NCBI RefSeq assembly: GCF_023914155.1
Contig: NZ_JAMWYS010000035.1
Coordinates: 62,001 to 126,000, forward strand
DNA from: Solitalea agri
GTDB taxonomy: Bacteria > Bacteroidota > Bacteroidia > Sphingobacteriales > Sphingobacteriaceae
Direction of reading: 5' to 3'
Length of the DNA: 64,000 nucleotides
The notes under the pieces are model-generated. The model was not told where the DNA came from. It made no database searches and saw only the letters and a program-made list of their open reading frames with translations. Within the stretch, counting starts at the first letter, position 1. Every line of letters begins with the position of its first letter. Below, one piece after another: positions 1-8,980 of this stretch. Made by a program: the position numbers and the translations under genes.

Positions 1-703
1 CCGGACTAGATGAAGGCTCTAAAGAAACCGGATGGCCAGCTCCTGTATCAATAATCAGTTTTGTTTTTATCGTTTTATTGTCACTTATTTTTACATCAGC
101 AAAAACATAGGCACGCTGATTTTCGATTAGCAATGGAACCGGTTTGCATTTTCTTGATGCTTTGAACTGATCAGGAGAAAAAATGGTAATTACCTGGTTT
201 ACGTAATTGATTTTAACCACAAAGCTATTAAAGAAATCATATCCAAGAATTCCGGCGACAGGCATTCCAACGTAAGATGATAGATCTAACACATCTTTTG
301 GGATAATGGCCCCAGCCATATTAAAACACTCTGCTTTTCCGATATTCATTCGAATGCCTGTTACAATTTTTGCCTTAAGATCATCACCTTCTCCCAAGCC
401 CTTAATAATTACGTCCCGGCCGGTAGATAATTTAAGTGAATCTTTTAAATCAGGGTTGGTTATAAGCATAATGCTTACACCACTATCTAAAATAAAATTA
501 TAAGGGCCATGGCCGTTAATGAAAACTGGCAGAACTATTAAGTTTCGCTGAAAATTAAATGGAATGCTTAGTTGGTCTTTTTTATCGGGAAGCAGAAATT
601 GATATTGGGCAAACGAACAATATGAGCTAAACAATAAAATGCCGCATAGCAGGATTCTCCTGAAGAGTTTTTGTATAAATGATATGTTAAGACAACAAAT
701 CAT
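1..703 (-). CDS. Retropepsin-like aspartyl protease, C-terminus beyond the window
   Basis: Read from the sequence on the minus strand with an ATG at 703; the frame stays open to base 1, so about 234 residues are present and the end is missing. A signal peptide (hydrophobic residues about 16-32, likely cut before Gln33) sends it to the periplasm or surface. Two aspartyl protease motifs are visible: ILDSG with Asp73, and LIIDTG with Asp219 followed by AGHP. A Gly-Tyr-Asp segment (ILGYDFF) typical of single-chain retropepsin-like proteins lies between them. Two catalytic Asp motifs in one chain suggest a self-contained protease. The substrate is unknown. Confidence 0.75.
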   Translation of the reverse strand, partial: MICCLNISFIQKLFRRILLCGILLFSSYCSFAQYQFLLPDKKDQLSIPFNFQRNLIVLPVFINGHGPYNFILDSGVSIMLITNPDLKDSLKLSTGRDVIIKGLGEGDDLKAKIVTGIRMNIGKAECFNMAGAIIPKDVLDLSSYVGMPVAGILGYDFFNSFVVKINYVNQVITIFSPDQFKASRKCKPVPLLIENQRAYVFADVKISDNKTIKTKLIIDTGAGHPVSLEPSSSP

Positions 704-924
704 TTTATAAGATTTAGGTGACGAAAATTTAAATAAATCGGTTGAGTTGAGAGTCGTATAATAAATATACTAAAAAATAGGCCCAAGGCCTAGCTTTATA
801 TGTAATATTTTTAATAGATAATTAAGTGGAAAATCATAATTAGCTGATTTTCAGCAAAAGGCCTATTCCGTGTTTTACTATGAAGAATATTTATAAATAA
901 TCAGTCATATTTTATATTAAAAGA

Positions 925-957
925 AAAAGCGGGACATTCTTAAAATATCCCGCTTTT
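925..957 (-). terminator. Rho-independent terminator of the TonB receptor gene
   Basis: A 10-bp perfect stem (AAAAGCGGGA, 925-934, with TCCCGCTTTT, 948-957) and a 13-nt loop. On the minus strand it is followed by a T-rich run. It lies just past the stop of the receptor gene. The flanking 704-924 is AT-rich and shows nothing else. Confidence 0.75.
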
Positions 958-973
958 GGGTAGGGTATTTTTT

Positions 974-3268
974 TTAATGTTGATGAGAGAACGGAACACT
1001 TATTCCAAATGTGATAGTTCGGGCTGTTCCGGCGATTCCAATTTCTTTAAAACGACTTAAATGATCGATATAATTAGTGTTGGTTAGATTCCTGCCAGCA
1101 ACGTAAAGCGAAAGCAGTTCTTTGCCCGAAGCAGAACGAAGTGTGGCCCCGATCGTAGAGTTTAACACTGAATAACCATTGCTAGTGGTTTCAAAAGGAT
1201 CAACCTTAGCTTGTTTAAAACTGGTTTCGAACCCTGCAGAAACAAATATTTTTGAAATCGAAGCATCTTTCCTTCCTTCGAAATCATATCGAACAGTATT
1301 GATCAGCTTAGCCTGTGGAATAAAAGGCAAATTAGTATTCGTCTCATTGTTGGTCCCACGGGTATAGGCAATGGAGTTTTCGAAATGTAGGTGGTCAACA
1401 GGATGAATGTCTAAACTAAACTCTAAACCACGCAAGGCAGAATTGCCCTGTACATAACTGTATACTGGGTAAAGTTGTCCGTTAACATCTATCTGCTCAT
1501 TATTGATATTTTGATAATAAATATAATCGTTGATGAAATTATAGTATCCATTTAAAGAAGAACTGACATATTTCCCTTCCCAGTTAAGTGCAGCGTCAAA
1601 CTGTAAAGAGGTTTCTTGCTTTAAGTTCACATTGCCTTTTTCATATCTAAAGGTCCCTTCGTGAACACCATCGGCGCTTAGTTCAGCAATGTTTGGCGCA
1701 CGGAATCCACGTCCAACATTAGCTTTAAGGCCTAATTTGTCGGCTAATTGCCAGGTCATTCCAACTGATCCCGAAATATTAGAAAAACTGTTGTTAAACG
1801 AGTTGAATTGATATTCCTGTTTGGCGTTTAATTTACGGGCATCATACCTTATACCGGCATCGAGCGTGAATTCATTCCATGCCTTTTTTACATAAGCAAA
1901 CGCTCCGCCTGTGTACATGTCATAAGCCGGGATAAGGGCCTCTTCTCCCTTGTTACTGTTGTTTTGAATAGTGCCCGATATGCCGAAAACAGGTGCCCAG
2001 CCATTTATCTCCTCAAAATAATACTTGCTGTCAATAGAGTAAGTGTTCAGGTAAAAATAAGTTGCTGGGTCAGTTGATGAATCCTCTAACTCCCTGCGTT
2101 GATTGTTTTGAAACGATGCAGTGGTTTTCAAAAAGCCTTTGCCAAGATTCACATTGGAGTTCAAGGTGAGCTTTTGGTGGGTAATATGTTGAAAGGGAAG
2201 GAACATTGAACGACTTTTTAAATCACTCTCACTAACAGGATTTCCATCAACATCCACAAAATTCCCGGCATTATCACGTTCTCCTTCGGTTAACCCAATT
2301 TTCGTATTAAAACGTGAATAGGTAAGATGAGCAAATCCCCATGATTTATTAAAACCTACCATGCCCGAAAGGTCATCTTCGTTAAATGCACTATTATAAA
2401 CACGCTCTGTTGGTGTTTTAAATGACATGGCATTTTTATAAGTTCCGTTTAGGCGATAGACAATACCATTAGTGTTTCCCTGGAACTGAAGATTGTTAGC
2501 CGTTAAGCCATTATTGGTAGAGTAATTAGAAGCAAATTGCCCGCTAAAATTACCATTAGCAGGCACAGTAGGGTCGATAATATTAATTACTCCACCTAAC
2601 GCATCCGAACCATAGAATAAACTTGCAGGTCCGCGCAACACCTCCACTTTTGAAGCCGAGTACTGGTCAATCTCAATGCCGTGTTCATCTCCCCATTGTT
2701 GCCCTTCTTGCTTAACATCGTTACTTAGTGTTACGATCCGGTTATAGCCCATACCACGAATTACGGGTTTAGAAATGGCTCCGCCCGTAGTTATTTGCGA
2801 TACTCCGGGAACAGATTTTAAGGCGTCAATAATATTCGTAGCTCCCGATTGAGTAAGGTCTTTTTTAGTAACCGTTTCGATCGTTGTGCTGTTTTTAGAG
2901 TTTTTACCCAAAATAGGGGAGCCTGTTACCACCACTTCATCTGCTTCAATAACCGAAATTTCTAATTGAAAATCAGCTGTTGAAGTTGTGGTTAGGTCAA
3001 CTAATTGCGTAAGGGTTTTATATCCCATGCGACTAACATCAATTAACAATTTAGCTTTTGGAACATTTGTTAGTGTGTACTCGCCATTGTTGTTAGTTGT
3101 TGCCCCTAACTTTAAACTGGAGATACCCACATTGGCACCTTGTATTGGAGCGCCTGTTTGTTTATCGGTAACACGACCACTAATACTTGTAATTGAATTG
3201 GCCATAGCTGGCGAATAAGTAAAAACGGCAATTACAAGGCACAATATCAGTATGATATGACGAATCAT
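974..3268 (-). CDS. TonB-dependent outer membrane receptor, possibly metal uptake
   Basis: Outer membrane active-transport receptor. The ATG at 3268 is chosen because it begins a clean signal peptide (MIRHIILILCLVIAV, cut near AMA-NS); an ATG at 3373 would add 35 residues of non-signal sequence. After the signal comes a carboxypeptidase-regulatory-like beta-sandwich (about 25-110), a TonB-box-like stretch (DEVVVTGSP), a plug (about 125-240) and a 22-strand-type barrel to the C-terminus. The length, about 764 residues, is normal. The protein ends in FSHQH. A small His/Cys protein lies just upstream on the same strand, which hints at a metal or metallophore, but the substrate cannot be read from the sequence. 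Confidence 0.85.
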   Translation of the reverse strand: MIRHIILILCLVIAVFTYSPAMANSITSISGRVTDKQTGAPIQGANVGISSLKLGATTNNNGEYTLTNVPKAKLLIDVSRMGYKTLTQLVDLTTTSTADFQLEISVIEADEVVVTGSPILGKNSKNSTTIETVTKKDLTQSGATNIIDALKSVPGVSQITTGGAISKPVIRGMGYNRIVTLSNDVKQEGQQWGDEHGIEIDQYSASKVEVLRGPASLFYGSDALGGVINIIDPTVPANGNFSGQFASNYSTNNGLTANNLQFQGNTNGIVYRLNGTYKNAMSFKTPTERVYNSAFNEDDLSGMVGFNKSWGFAHLTYSRFNTKIGLTEGERDNAGNFVDVDGNPVSESDLKSRSMFLPFQHITHQKLTLNSNVNLGKGFLKTTASFQNNQRRELEDSSTDPATYFYLNTYSIDSKYYFEEINGWAPVFGISGTIQNNSNKGEEALIPAYDMYTGGAFAYVKKAWNEFTLDAGIRYDARKLNAKQEYQFNSFNNSFSNISGSVGMTWQLADKLGLKANVGRGFRAPNIAELSADGVHEGTFRYEKGNVNLKQETSLQFDAALNWEGKYVSSSLNGYYNFINDYIYYQNINNEQIDVNGQLYPVYSYVQGNSALRGLEFSLDIHPVDHLHFENSIAYTRGTNNETNTNLPFIPQAKLINTVRYDFEGRKDASISKIFVSAGFETSFKQAKVDPFETTSNGYSVLNSTIGATLRSASGKELLSLYVAGRNLTNTNYIDHLSRFKEIGIAGTARTITFGISVPFSHQH

Positions 3269-3400
3269 AAAATATATAATAGAAAGAACAATCGAATTTG
3301 AATGTCTTTGATAATAAGAAAATAGTTGAATTACTTTGAATAGTCTAAAAGCAGGCTTTTGACCAAGCGCCAAAGAGTATTCAAATAAAAATGAGGAAGG

Positions 3401-3733
3401 TTAACAGAAAGAAGGAGGGCCTCTTAGCTGTTTAAGAGCAATATTAAACAGTTGTTGTTTAACATTCTCTGGATGATAAGTTTTGTAGGTAAAGTTGCTG
3501 ATTAAAAAAGGAGAAGTACTTTCGGTAAGAAAGTCTTTAACAAAATGATAGTTACAAATCAAACACTGACCTGAATTGTCTTTTGTTTTAATAATCTGTT
3601 CTGTTGAATCAACAGCTTCTTTACTGTTATGGTTGTGGAAGGCGGCAAATGGAACTAAGGTTATCAGAAAAACGGCTAATAGCCAGACTGATAACAGCTT
3701 TTTTAGAGTTCGCTTTTTTGCACTGTGAATCAC
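3401..3733 (-). CDS. Small His/Cys-rich exported or membrane-anchored protein
   Basis: 110 residues, not assigned to a named family. The N-terminus is basic with one hydrophobic helix (about 12-31), so it is exported or inner-membrane anchored. It is followed by FHNHN and then a CLIC-NYH cluster, arranged like a metal site (2 Cys, several His), and a terminal PPSFC. It lies 132 bp upstream of the chosen TonB receptor start on the same strand, so the two are probably co-transcribed. Small His/Cys proteins of the DUF2946 kind are known beside copper receptors in other phyla; the resemblance here is in composition and position only. The role is inferred: metal binding or sensing for the receptor. 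Confidence 0.6.
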   Translation of the reverse strand: MIHSAKKRTLKKLLSVWLLAVFLITLVPFAAFHNHNSKEAVDSTEQIIKTKDNSGQCLICNYHFVKDFLTESTSPFLISNFTYKTYHPENVKQQLFNIALKQLRGPPSFC

Positions 3734-3824
3734 GGTTCAAATATACTGCAGTGCCAAACCTTAAACAAGCTGCTTATGGTAACAAAGTCTTTATAGGTCA
3801 GCAATATGACGAAGCATCAGCCTA

Positions 3825-3868
3825 CTCTGTGAAACTTAGCAGTACATAAACGCTAGTGTTTCACAGAG
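3825..3868 (-). repeat. Long inverted repeat between hutU and the small His/Cys gene
   Basis: An 11-bp perfect stem, CTCTGTGAAAC (3825-3835) with GTTTCACAGAG (3858-3868), continued inward by TAGC/GCTA around a short loop. It lies 40 bp past the hutU stop and upstream of the next minus-strand gene. There is no U-run on the minus strand, so it may be a Rho-assisted terminator, an mRNA end stabiliser, or an operator for the metal gene pair. Confidence 0.5.
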
Positions 3869-3907
3869 CAGCTTAATGCAATTAAGAACTTATCAAGTTC
3901 ATTCGAT

Positions 3908-5908
3908 CTAAAATAAACTGTTTATTGTTTCGTCGTTTACCAGGTTAGGAAGCGTAACTTTTAAATTGGGGGTTCTGTCCATCTCTCTGGTTATCGCAAA
4001 ATAAGCTTCCTTATTTCGTGCCCAACTTCTACGGGCAATACCATTGTTTACATCATAAAACAACATGTTTTGCAGTTTTTGGGCAGCAGCTTCGGTTCCG
4101 TCGAGTAACATTCCGAAGCCACCATTGATTACTTCACCCCATCCAACACCGCCGCCGTTATGAATTGACACCCATGTAGCCCCTCTGAAACTATCGCCAA
4201 TAACATTATGTATCGCCATATCGGCTGTATAACGGCTTCCATCATAAATATTGCTGGTTTCCCTGAACGGAGAATCCGTACCACTCACATCATGATGGTC
4301 CCGACCCAGAACTACAGGTGCAGATAATGTTCCGTTTTTTATAGCCTCATTAAACTTCAGAGCAATTTTAGCCCTGCCTTCAGCATCGGCATAAAGAATA
4401 CGTGCCTGAGAACCAACCACCAGTTTGTTTTCTTCAGCATTCTCAATCCAGGTAATATTATCTTGCATCTGCTGTTGAATTTCTTCAGGAGCTGTTGCCT
4501 TAATTTCAGCTAAAACTTCTTTTGCTATACGATCTGTTATTTGAAGATCTTTAGGATTACCGGAAGTGCAAACCCAACGGAATGGCCCAAAGCCATAATC
4601 GAAACACATTGGACCGAGAATATCCTGGACATAAGACGGATACTTAAAGTCGATGCCGTTTTCGGCCATTACATCAGCACCGGCTCTGCTACATTCGAGC
4701 AAGAAGGCATTTCCGTAGTCAAAGAAGTAAGTTCCTTTTGCACTATGACGATTTACTGCTGCGGCATGACGTCTTAAGGATTCCTGAACTTTTTGTTTGA
4801 ATAACTCAGGATTGCTTGCGATCAGTTGATTAGATTCTTCAAAACTAAGTCCTACAGGATAATAACCGCCCGACCATGGATTATGAAGAGATGTTTGGTC
4901 CGAACCTATTTCAATAAAGATTCCTTCCTTGTCGAATTGTTCCCAAACATCCACCACGTTACCAATAAAAGCCAACGAAACTGTTTCTTGCTTTTCTTTA
5001 GCTGTTTTCACTCTGCTAACCAATACACCCATATTGTCAATCAGTTCGTCAACCCATCCTTGTGCATGGCGTTTGGTTGCTGCAGCCGGATTCACTTCGG
5101 CACAAATGGTTATACAACCTGCGATATTGCCGGCTTTAGGCTGAGCTCCACTCATACCTCCCAAACCAGCTGTTAAGAAAATCTTTCCTTTAGTTTCAGC
5201 ATTGTGGCCAAGCTTTTTACGGAAAGCGTTCATAACGGTAATAGTGGTTCCATGAACGATACCTTGGGGGCCAATATACATATATGAACCGGCTGTCATT
5301 TGTCCGTATTGGGTAACACCAAGGGCATTAAATTTTTCCCAATCATCAGGTGTTGAATAATTCGGAATCATCATTCCATTGGTTACCACCACACGTGGAG
5401 CCGTTACACCTGAAGGAAATAATCCTTGTGGATGCCCGCTGTAGATATTAAGGGTCTGCTCATCGGTCATTGTAGCAAGATATTGCATGGTGAGCAGGTA
5501 TTGGGCCCAGTTTTGGAAAACAGCACCATTGCCTCCGTAAGTAATCAACTCGTGCGGATGTTGCGCTACCGCCGGATCAAGGTTATTCTGGATCATTAGC
5601 ATAATTCCTGCAGCCTGGATGCTTTTATGCGGATACTCTTGTATTGGGCGAGCGTACATCGCATAACCAGGACGGAAGCGATGCATGTAAATTCGTCCGT
5701 ATTTTTCCAGTTCTTCTAAAAATTCTGCAGCTAACTCTTGGTGCCAGTGCTCAGGGAAATAACGAAGTGCATTGCGTAAGCTGAGTTTCTTTTCTTCTTG
5801 ACTTAGCACTTGCTTTCTGATAGGCGCATGGCTAACTGTAGTGTCGTATGGCTTTTTTTCAGGTAATTGAGCCGGAATTCCCTGAAGTAGTTCTTCTTTA
5901 AATGTCAT
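3908..5908 (-). CDS. hutU: Urocanate hydratase
   Basis: Converts urocanate to imidazolonepropionate, step two of histidine breakdown, in the cytoplasm, with tightly bound NAD+. Family signatures are plain: YGGNGAVFQNWAQY (about 124-137), YSGHPQGLFPS (156-166), TAGSYMYIGPQG (206-217), and GFGPFRWVCTSG, where Cys447 matches the catalytic Cys of the Pseudomonas enzyme. At 666 residues it is longer than the roughly 555-residue Pseudomonas and Bacillus enzymes and close to the animal UROC1 size. No hutH, hutI or hutG is next to it. A LysR gene is divergent upstream, with a shared 117-bp control region. Confidence 0.95.
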   Translation of the reverse strand: MTFKEELLQGIPAQLPEKKPYDTTVSHAPIRKQVLSQEEKKLSLRNALRYFPEHWHQELAAEFLEELEKYGRIYMHRFRPGYAMYARPIQEYPHKSIQAAGIMLMIQNNLDPAVAQHPHELITYGGNGAVFQNWAQYLLTMQYLATMTDEQTLNIYSGHPQGLFPSGVTAPRVVVTNGMMIPNYSTPDDWEKFNALGVTQYGQMTAGSYMYIGPQGIVHGTTITVMNAFRKKLGHNAETKGKIFLTAGLGGMSGAQPKAGNIAGCITICAEVNPAAATKRHAQGWVDELIDNMGVLVSRVKTAKEKQETVSLAFIGNVVDVWEQFDKEGIFIEIGSDQTSLHNPWSGGYYPVGLSFEESNQLIASNPELFKQKVQESLRRHAAAVNRHSAKGTYFFDYGNAFLLECSRAGADVMAENGIDFKYPSYVQDILGPMCFDYGFGPFRWVCTSGNPKDLQITDRIAKEVLAEIKATAPEEIQQQMQDNITWIENAEENKLVVGSQARILYADAEGRAKIALKFNEAIKNGTLSAPVVLGRDHHDVSGTDSPFRETSNIYDGSRYTADMAIHNVIGDSFRGATWVSIHNGGGVGWGEVINGGFGMLLDGTEAAAQKLQNMLFYDVNNGIARRSWARNKEAYFAITREMDRTPNLKVTLPNLVNDETINSLF

Positions 5909-5966
5909 AACAGTATTGATGGATTTTTAATCTGATTATTAACGAATTAACATCAATGGTTTAACG

Positions 5967-6004
5967 CAAAAATAAACGCTACTTTTGATACCTATAAATA
6001 CCAA
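5967..6004 (-). promoter_or_regulatory. Candidate hutU promoter and LysR-type operator
   Basis: On the minus strand, TATTTTTG (5967-5974) matches the Bacteroidota -7 motif TAnnTTTG exactly; it would start a transcript about 50 nt before hutU. Over the expected -33 region lies an imperfect dyad, TTGATA-N8-TACCAA (5985-6004, one mismatch), of the size LysR proteins bind. No good -33 TTTG is seen, which would fit an activator-dependent promoter. Confidence 0.4.
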
Positions 6005-6025
6005 TTTTGTCACTAGTTAATAACC

Positions 6026-6913
6026 ATGAGTTATCAAATAGAGTTGCGCCATCTGAAATATTTTCAGGTATTGGCCGAGGAATTAAAATACAGAAAAGCT
6101 GCTGAAAGACTATTTATTTCTCAACCGGGCCTTAGCCGACAAATCAAACAAATGGAAGAGCGCTATAAGGTTAGTTTGTTCGACAGAACCAAAAAGAAGG
6201 TGGAATTAACCGAAGCTGGTAGCTATCTGAAGAAAGAAGTTGACTTCTTATTCAATCATCTGGACACTATTCAACAGCAATTGGAGAATATTAGTTTAGG
6301 GAAAGAGACCGAAATTCGGATTGGCTTTTTAGGCTCTGCTGCCCAGCGGGTCATTCCTGATTTAGTGCTGAAGTTAAACAGGGAGTACCCTGGTATCAGA
6401 ACTGTTTTAGAAGAATTACCTAATAAATTACAAGTAGAACTCATCGAAAAAGACAAGCTCGATTTGGGTTTTGTCCGCACACATCAATTTAAAGAAGGAA
6501 TAGCTAAACACCTGGTTCATCAGGATACCTTTTCGCTAGTACTACCGGTAAACCATCCAATCAATAAACCGAGCTATGAATCGGTAAAATCACTTGGTGC
6601 CTCGCCCTTTATCTTTTTCTCAAGTGATGACAGTCCTTTTTATCACGATTTAATTATGAGCATTTGTGAAGACCATGGATTCAGGCCTCAGGTTTTTCAT
6701 AAATCAGTAAACGCTCTTACCATTTTTAAACTGGTGGAAGAAGGCTTGGGTATTGCCATAGTTCCTACAGCACTCCAGTACGGCTTCGATTTAAATGTTA
6801 AATTTTTGGAGCTCGATTATATCCCTCAACGTACTCAACTATTTGCCATTTGGAAAGAGAACAATCGAAAGCCAGCTTTGAATAATGTGGTGGAGGTGTT
6901 AATGAAACAGTAA
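6026..6913 (+). CDS. LysR-family transcriptional regulator, probable hutU regulator
   Basis: 295 residues, normal LysR length. The N-terminal winged helix-turn-helix (about 8-65) has the family pattern HLKYFQVLAEE...AAERLFISQPGLSRQIKQ. The co-inducer domain (about 92-293) has two alpha/beta lobes with the typical EEGLGIAIVP segment. It is divergent from hutU with a 117-bp gap, the classic layout for a LysR regulator and its target. Urocanate is a reasonable co-inducer guess but nothing in the sequence proves it. The regulated gene could also be itself only. Confidence 0.88.
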   Translation: MSYQIELRHLKYFQVLAEELKYRKAAERLFISQPGLSRQIKQMEERYKVSLFDRTKKKVELTEAGSYLKKEVDFLFNHLDTIQQQLENISLGKETEIRIGFLGSAAQRVIPDLVLKLNREYPGIRTVLEELPNKLQVELIEKDKLDLGFVRTHQFKEGIAKHLVHQDTFSLVLPVNHPINKPSYESVKSLGASPFIFFSSDDSPFYHDLIMSICEDHGFRPQVFHKSVNALTIFKLVEEGLGIAIVPTALQYGFDLNVKFLELDYIPQRTQLFAIWKENNRKPALNNVVEVLMKQ

Positions 6914-7007
6914 ATGGATTCTTGTTATTTAACCAGTAGTTAAAAAATTTTAAATATTGCTTAATAAATAGTTGTTTTGCAGAACACTATGTTATTGAGC
7001 TATTTTA

Positions 7008-7715
7008 ATGAAAAAACATTTACTTATCATTTCAGGAATACTTCTATTTTCTATTTCAAGCAATGCCCAAAAATGGAAGTTTGGTATAAATGCTTCTATT
7101 TTTCAGAACAATTTATCAAGCGGAACATTTAAGGATGGCGGGTACCCACCAGACTATAAAAAACCGATTGACATGTCTCTAGGCGTTTTTGTTGAAAAAG
7201 AAGTAAACAATTGGCTTTCTTTTCAGCCGGCACTCATCTACAAAGGGAAATGGACCTCATTTAGTGGGTTTCTTCCCACTGTTTATGATCAGGAAACCAA
7301 TACTTACGTGGACAGTTATATTGCCACTGATTATATATTTAGATATATAGAAATGCCTCTTTTAGGGAAATTTACTCCTTTAAATCATCTCCATTTATAC
7401 ATTGGCCCTAGTATTGGGTATGCAATTACAAAGGACGCAAAGGTTAAAATGTTCGTTGATTACTATGATTATTACATGAACTATATAGGTAATGAAGAAA
7501 TAACAGTAAAAGCCAGTACAGAACAAAAAAGGGATTATTACAATAGTTTCGAAATAGGTTATCAGATTGGGGCTGGTTATGAGTATAGGAAATTTGAAGT
7601 TGGCCTCGGTTATCAATCAAACTTTACCAGTGTTTTTAAAGACAAGGAGAATAATTACTCAAGCAAGCCTAAATTTCATTCACCGTCATTAAATATCTCT
7701 TATCGATTTTTCTAA
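7008..7715 (+). CDS. Outer membrane beta-barrel protein, PorT-like
   Basis: 235 residues with a signal peptide (hydrophobic about 4-18, cut after SNA-Q). The mature part is made of alternating amphipathic strands rich in Tyr and Gly, ending in aromatic residues (ISYRFF), as expected for a small outer membrane barrel of the PorT/OMP_b-brl_2 kind common in Bacteroidota. A Tyr/Asp-rich loop (VDYYDYYMNY, about 151-160) is notable. The gene is 32 bp before a lipoprotein gene on the same strand, so the two are probably one unit. Function unknown. Confidence 0.7.
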   Translation: MKKHLLIISGILLFSISSNAQKWKFGINASIFQNNLSSGTFKDGGYPPDYKKPIDMSLGVFVEKEVNNWLSFQPALIYKGKWTSFSGFLPTVYDQETNTYVDSYIATDYIFRYIEMPLLGKFTPLNHLHLYIGPSIGYAITKDAKVKMFVDYYDYYMNYIGNEEITVKASTEQKRDYYNSFEIGYQIGAGYEYRKFEVGLGYQSNFTSVFKDKENNYSSKPKFHSPSLNISYRFF

Positions 7716-7747
7716 AAATAATTACTAAACCTATAAAAATTCTTTAA

Positions 7748-8224
7748 ATGAAAGTTAAAAAAATCAAAAGCATTTTGTTGGGATTTGTTGCATTAGCAAC
7801 TGTAAGTATTACTTCTTGTAATAAGAATGAGGATCCTCAACCATCTCAGGAGTCATTAACCGGGAAATGGGAAATAAAGACCAATAAGATTGTAAATTAT
7901 ATTAATGGCGTTGCGCTTGATGATTCTATTACACTAAATTTTCCGGCGGGCAGAGTTTTTCTTGAATTAGATGGTAGTAAAGCTAAACTTAACACTCATC
8001 CAAATATTTGGCCATATACTTTAAATGGAGATCAATTTATAATTAATGACAGCTTTTGGGGAGAACATGGTGTTTTCGAGAATGATATTCCAATTCCAAT
8101 AACCAGGTCGTCAAAATTTAAAATAACAGGTGATATTTTAATATTAGAAGGAATTGATGAATGGATTCAATATGGAGAACCTAACAAAACGGTGATAAGT
8201 TATAAAGCTAAAAAAGTTAAGTAG
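7748..8224 (+). CDS. Lipocalin-like lipoprotein
   Basis: 158 residues. A lipoprotein signal ends in SITSC with Cys24 as the lipidated residue, followed by NKNEDP. The mature part opens with SLTGKWEI, the usual start of lipocalin-like domains in Bacteroidota, and then runs as predicted beta strands. It is cell-envelope anchored, ligand unknown. It follows the barrel gene by 32 bp, and a strong terminator comes right after. The family assignment rests on the opening motif and size only. Confidence 0.65.
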   Translation: MKVKKIKSILLGFVALATVSITSCNKNEDPQPSQESLTGKWEIKTNKIVNYINGVALDDSITLNFPAGRVFLELDGSKAKLNTHPNIWPYTLNGDQFIINDSFWGEHGVFENDIPIPITRSSKFKITGDILILEGIDEWIQYGEPNKTVISYKAKKVK

Positions 8225-8244
8225 CCTGCAAAAAGATGGTTTAT

Positions 8245-8279
8245 AAAAAGGTGGCAAGAAAAATTCTTACCACCTTTTT
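8245..8279. terminator. Bidirectional terminator
   Basis: A 16-bp stem with one mismatch (8245-8260 with 8264-8279) and a 3-nt loop, flanked by A- and T-runs on both sides. It sits between two convergent genes and can serve both. Confidence 0.88.
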
Positions 8280-8296
8280 ATATTCTGGTTTGTTAA

Positions 8297-8980
8297 TTAG
8301 TCTTTTCCCGCCGGTCTAAACGGATTTACCCAGCTGATGAAAGGGGCTATTTTGCGGGTTTGGATCCAAACCCTTCCTTTTCCACTGAAACGACAAACCA
8401 ATCCTTCTCCTGAGAAAAACAACGATTTATAACCGCCAACTCTTGAGATCTCGTATTGCAATCCTTCCGTAAAGGCAACAATATGTCCGGTGTCAACCAC
8501 GTAGCCATCCTCCACGTCAATAGGGATAATGCCTCCATAAGAGTTAAACCATAAGTCGCCTTGGCCCGAACATTTGATCAAAAAGAAACTTTCTCCTGAG
8601 AAAAAACCTCTCATTAAACCCTGAAACTTGGTTTCAACGTTAATAGTATCTGCAGAAGCCAAGAAAGCGGTATTCTGTAAATAAATAGTTTCGTTATTTA
8701 AGTAGATATGCTCTACATCACCCGGGCAAGCCGGTGCAATTTGAATATCGCCATTGCCGTTTACTGCCGAAAACTCATTTATAAATAACGATTCACCGGT
8801 TAAGAAACGTGAAAATCCACCTTTTAATTTGGTTTTCATTTCAATGTTGGTGTCCATAGTGGCCATTGCTGCAGCTTCTACTTTAAGCTTTTGTCCGGCC
8901 GGTATATTTACGGTTACAAATCCATAATCGGGTTTGCAATCCATTTTAAAATCAAATCCTTTTTTATCTAGTGTTTCCAT
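8297..8980 (-). CDS. AIM24 family protein, paralog 3
   Basis: 227 residues, last gene of a row of three AIM24 (TIGR00266) paralogs. AIM24 is named after a yeast mitochondrial inner-membrane protein; the bacterial role is unknown. The trimer-type beta fold shows as repeated G-E-[SG] turns: LTGESLFINEF, FSGESFFLIK and FSGEGLVCRF. It ends in the family pattern WIQTRKIAPF. There is no signal peptide, so it is cytoplasmic or at the membrane face. The start overlaps the stop of the preceding paralog by one base (TAATG, 8978-8982), so translation is probably coupled. Confidence 0.85.
   Translation of the reverse strand: METLDKKGFDFKMDCKPDYGFVTVNIPAGQKLKVEAAAMATMDTNIEMKTKLKGGFSRFLTGESLFINEFSAVNGNGDIQIAPACPGDVEHIYLNNETIYLQNTAFLASADTINVETKFQGLMRGFFSGESFFLIKCSGQGDLWFNSYGGIIPIDVEDGYVVDTGHIVAFTEGLQYEISRVGGYKSLFFSGEGLVCRFSGKGRVWIQTRKIAPFISWVNPFRPAGKD

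Noticed and set aside
3604-3849. An 81-codon plus-strand frame
   Set aside because: It is antisense to the small His/Cys gene and runs into a hairpin; that gene has a signal helix and a fitting neighbour.
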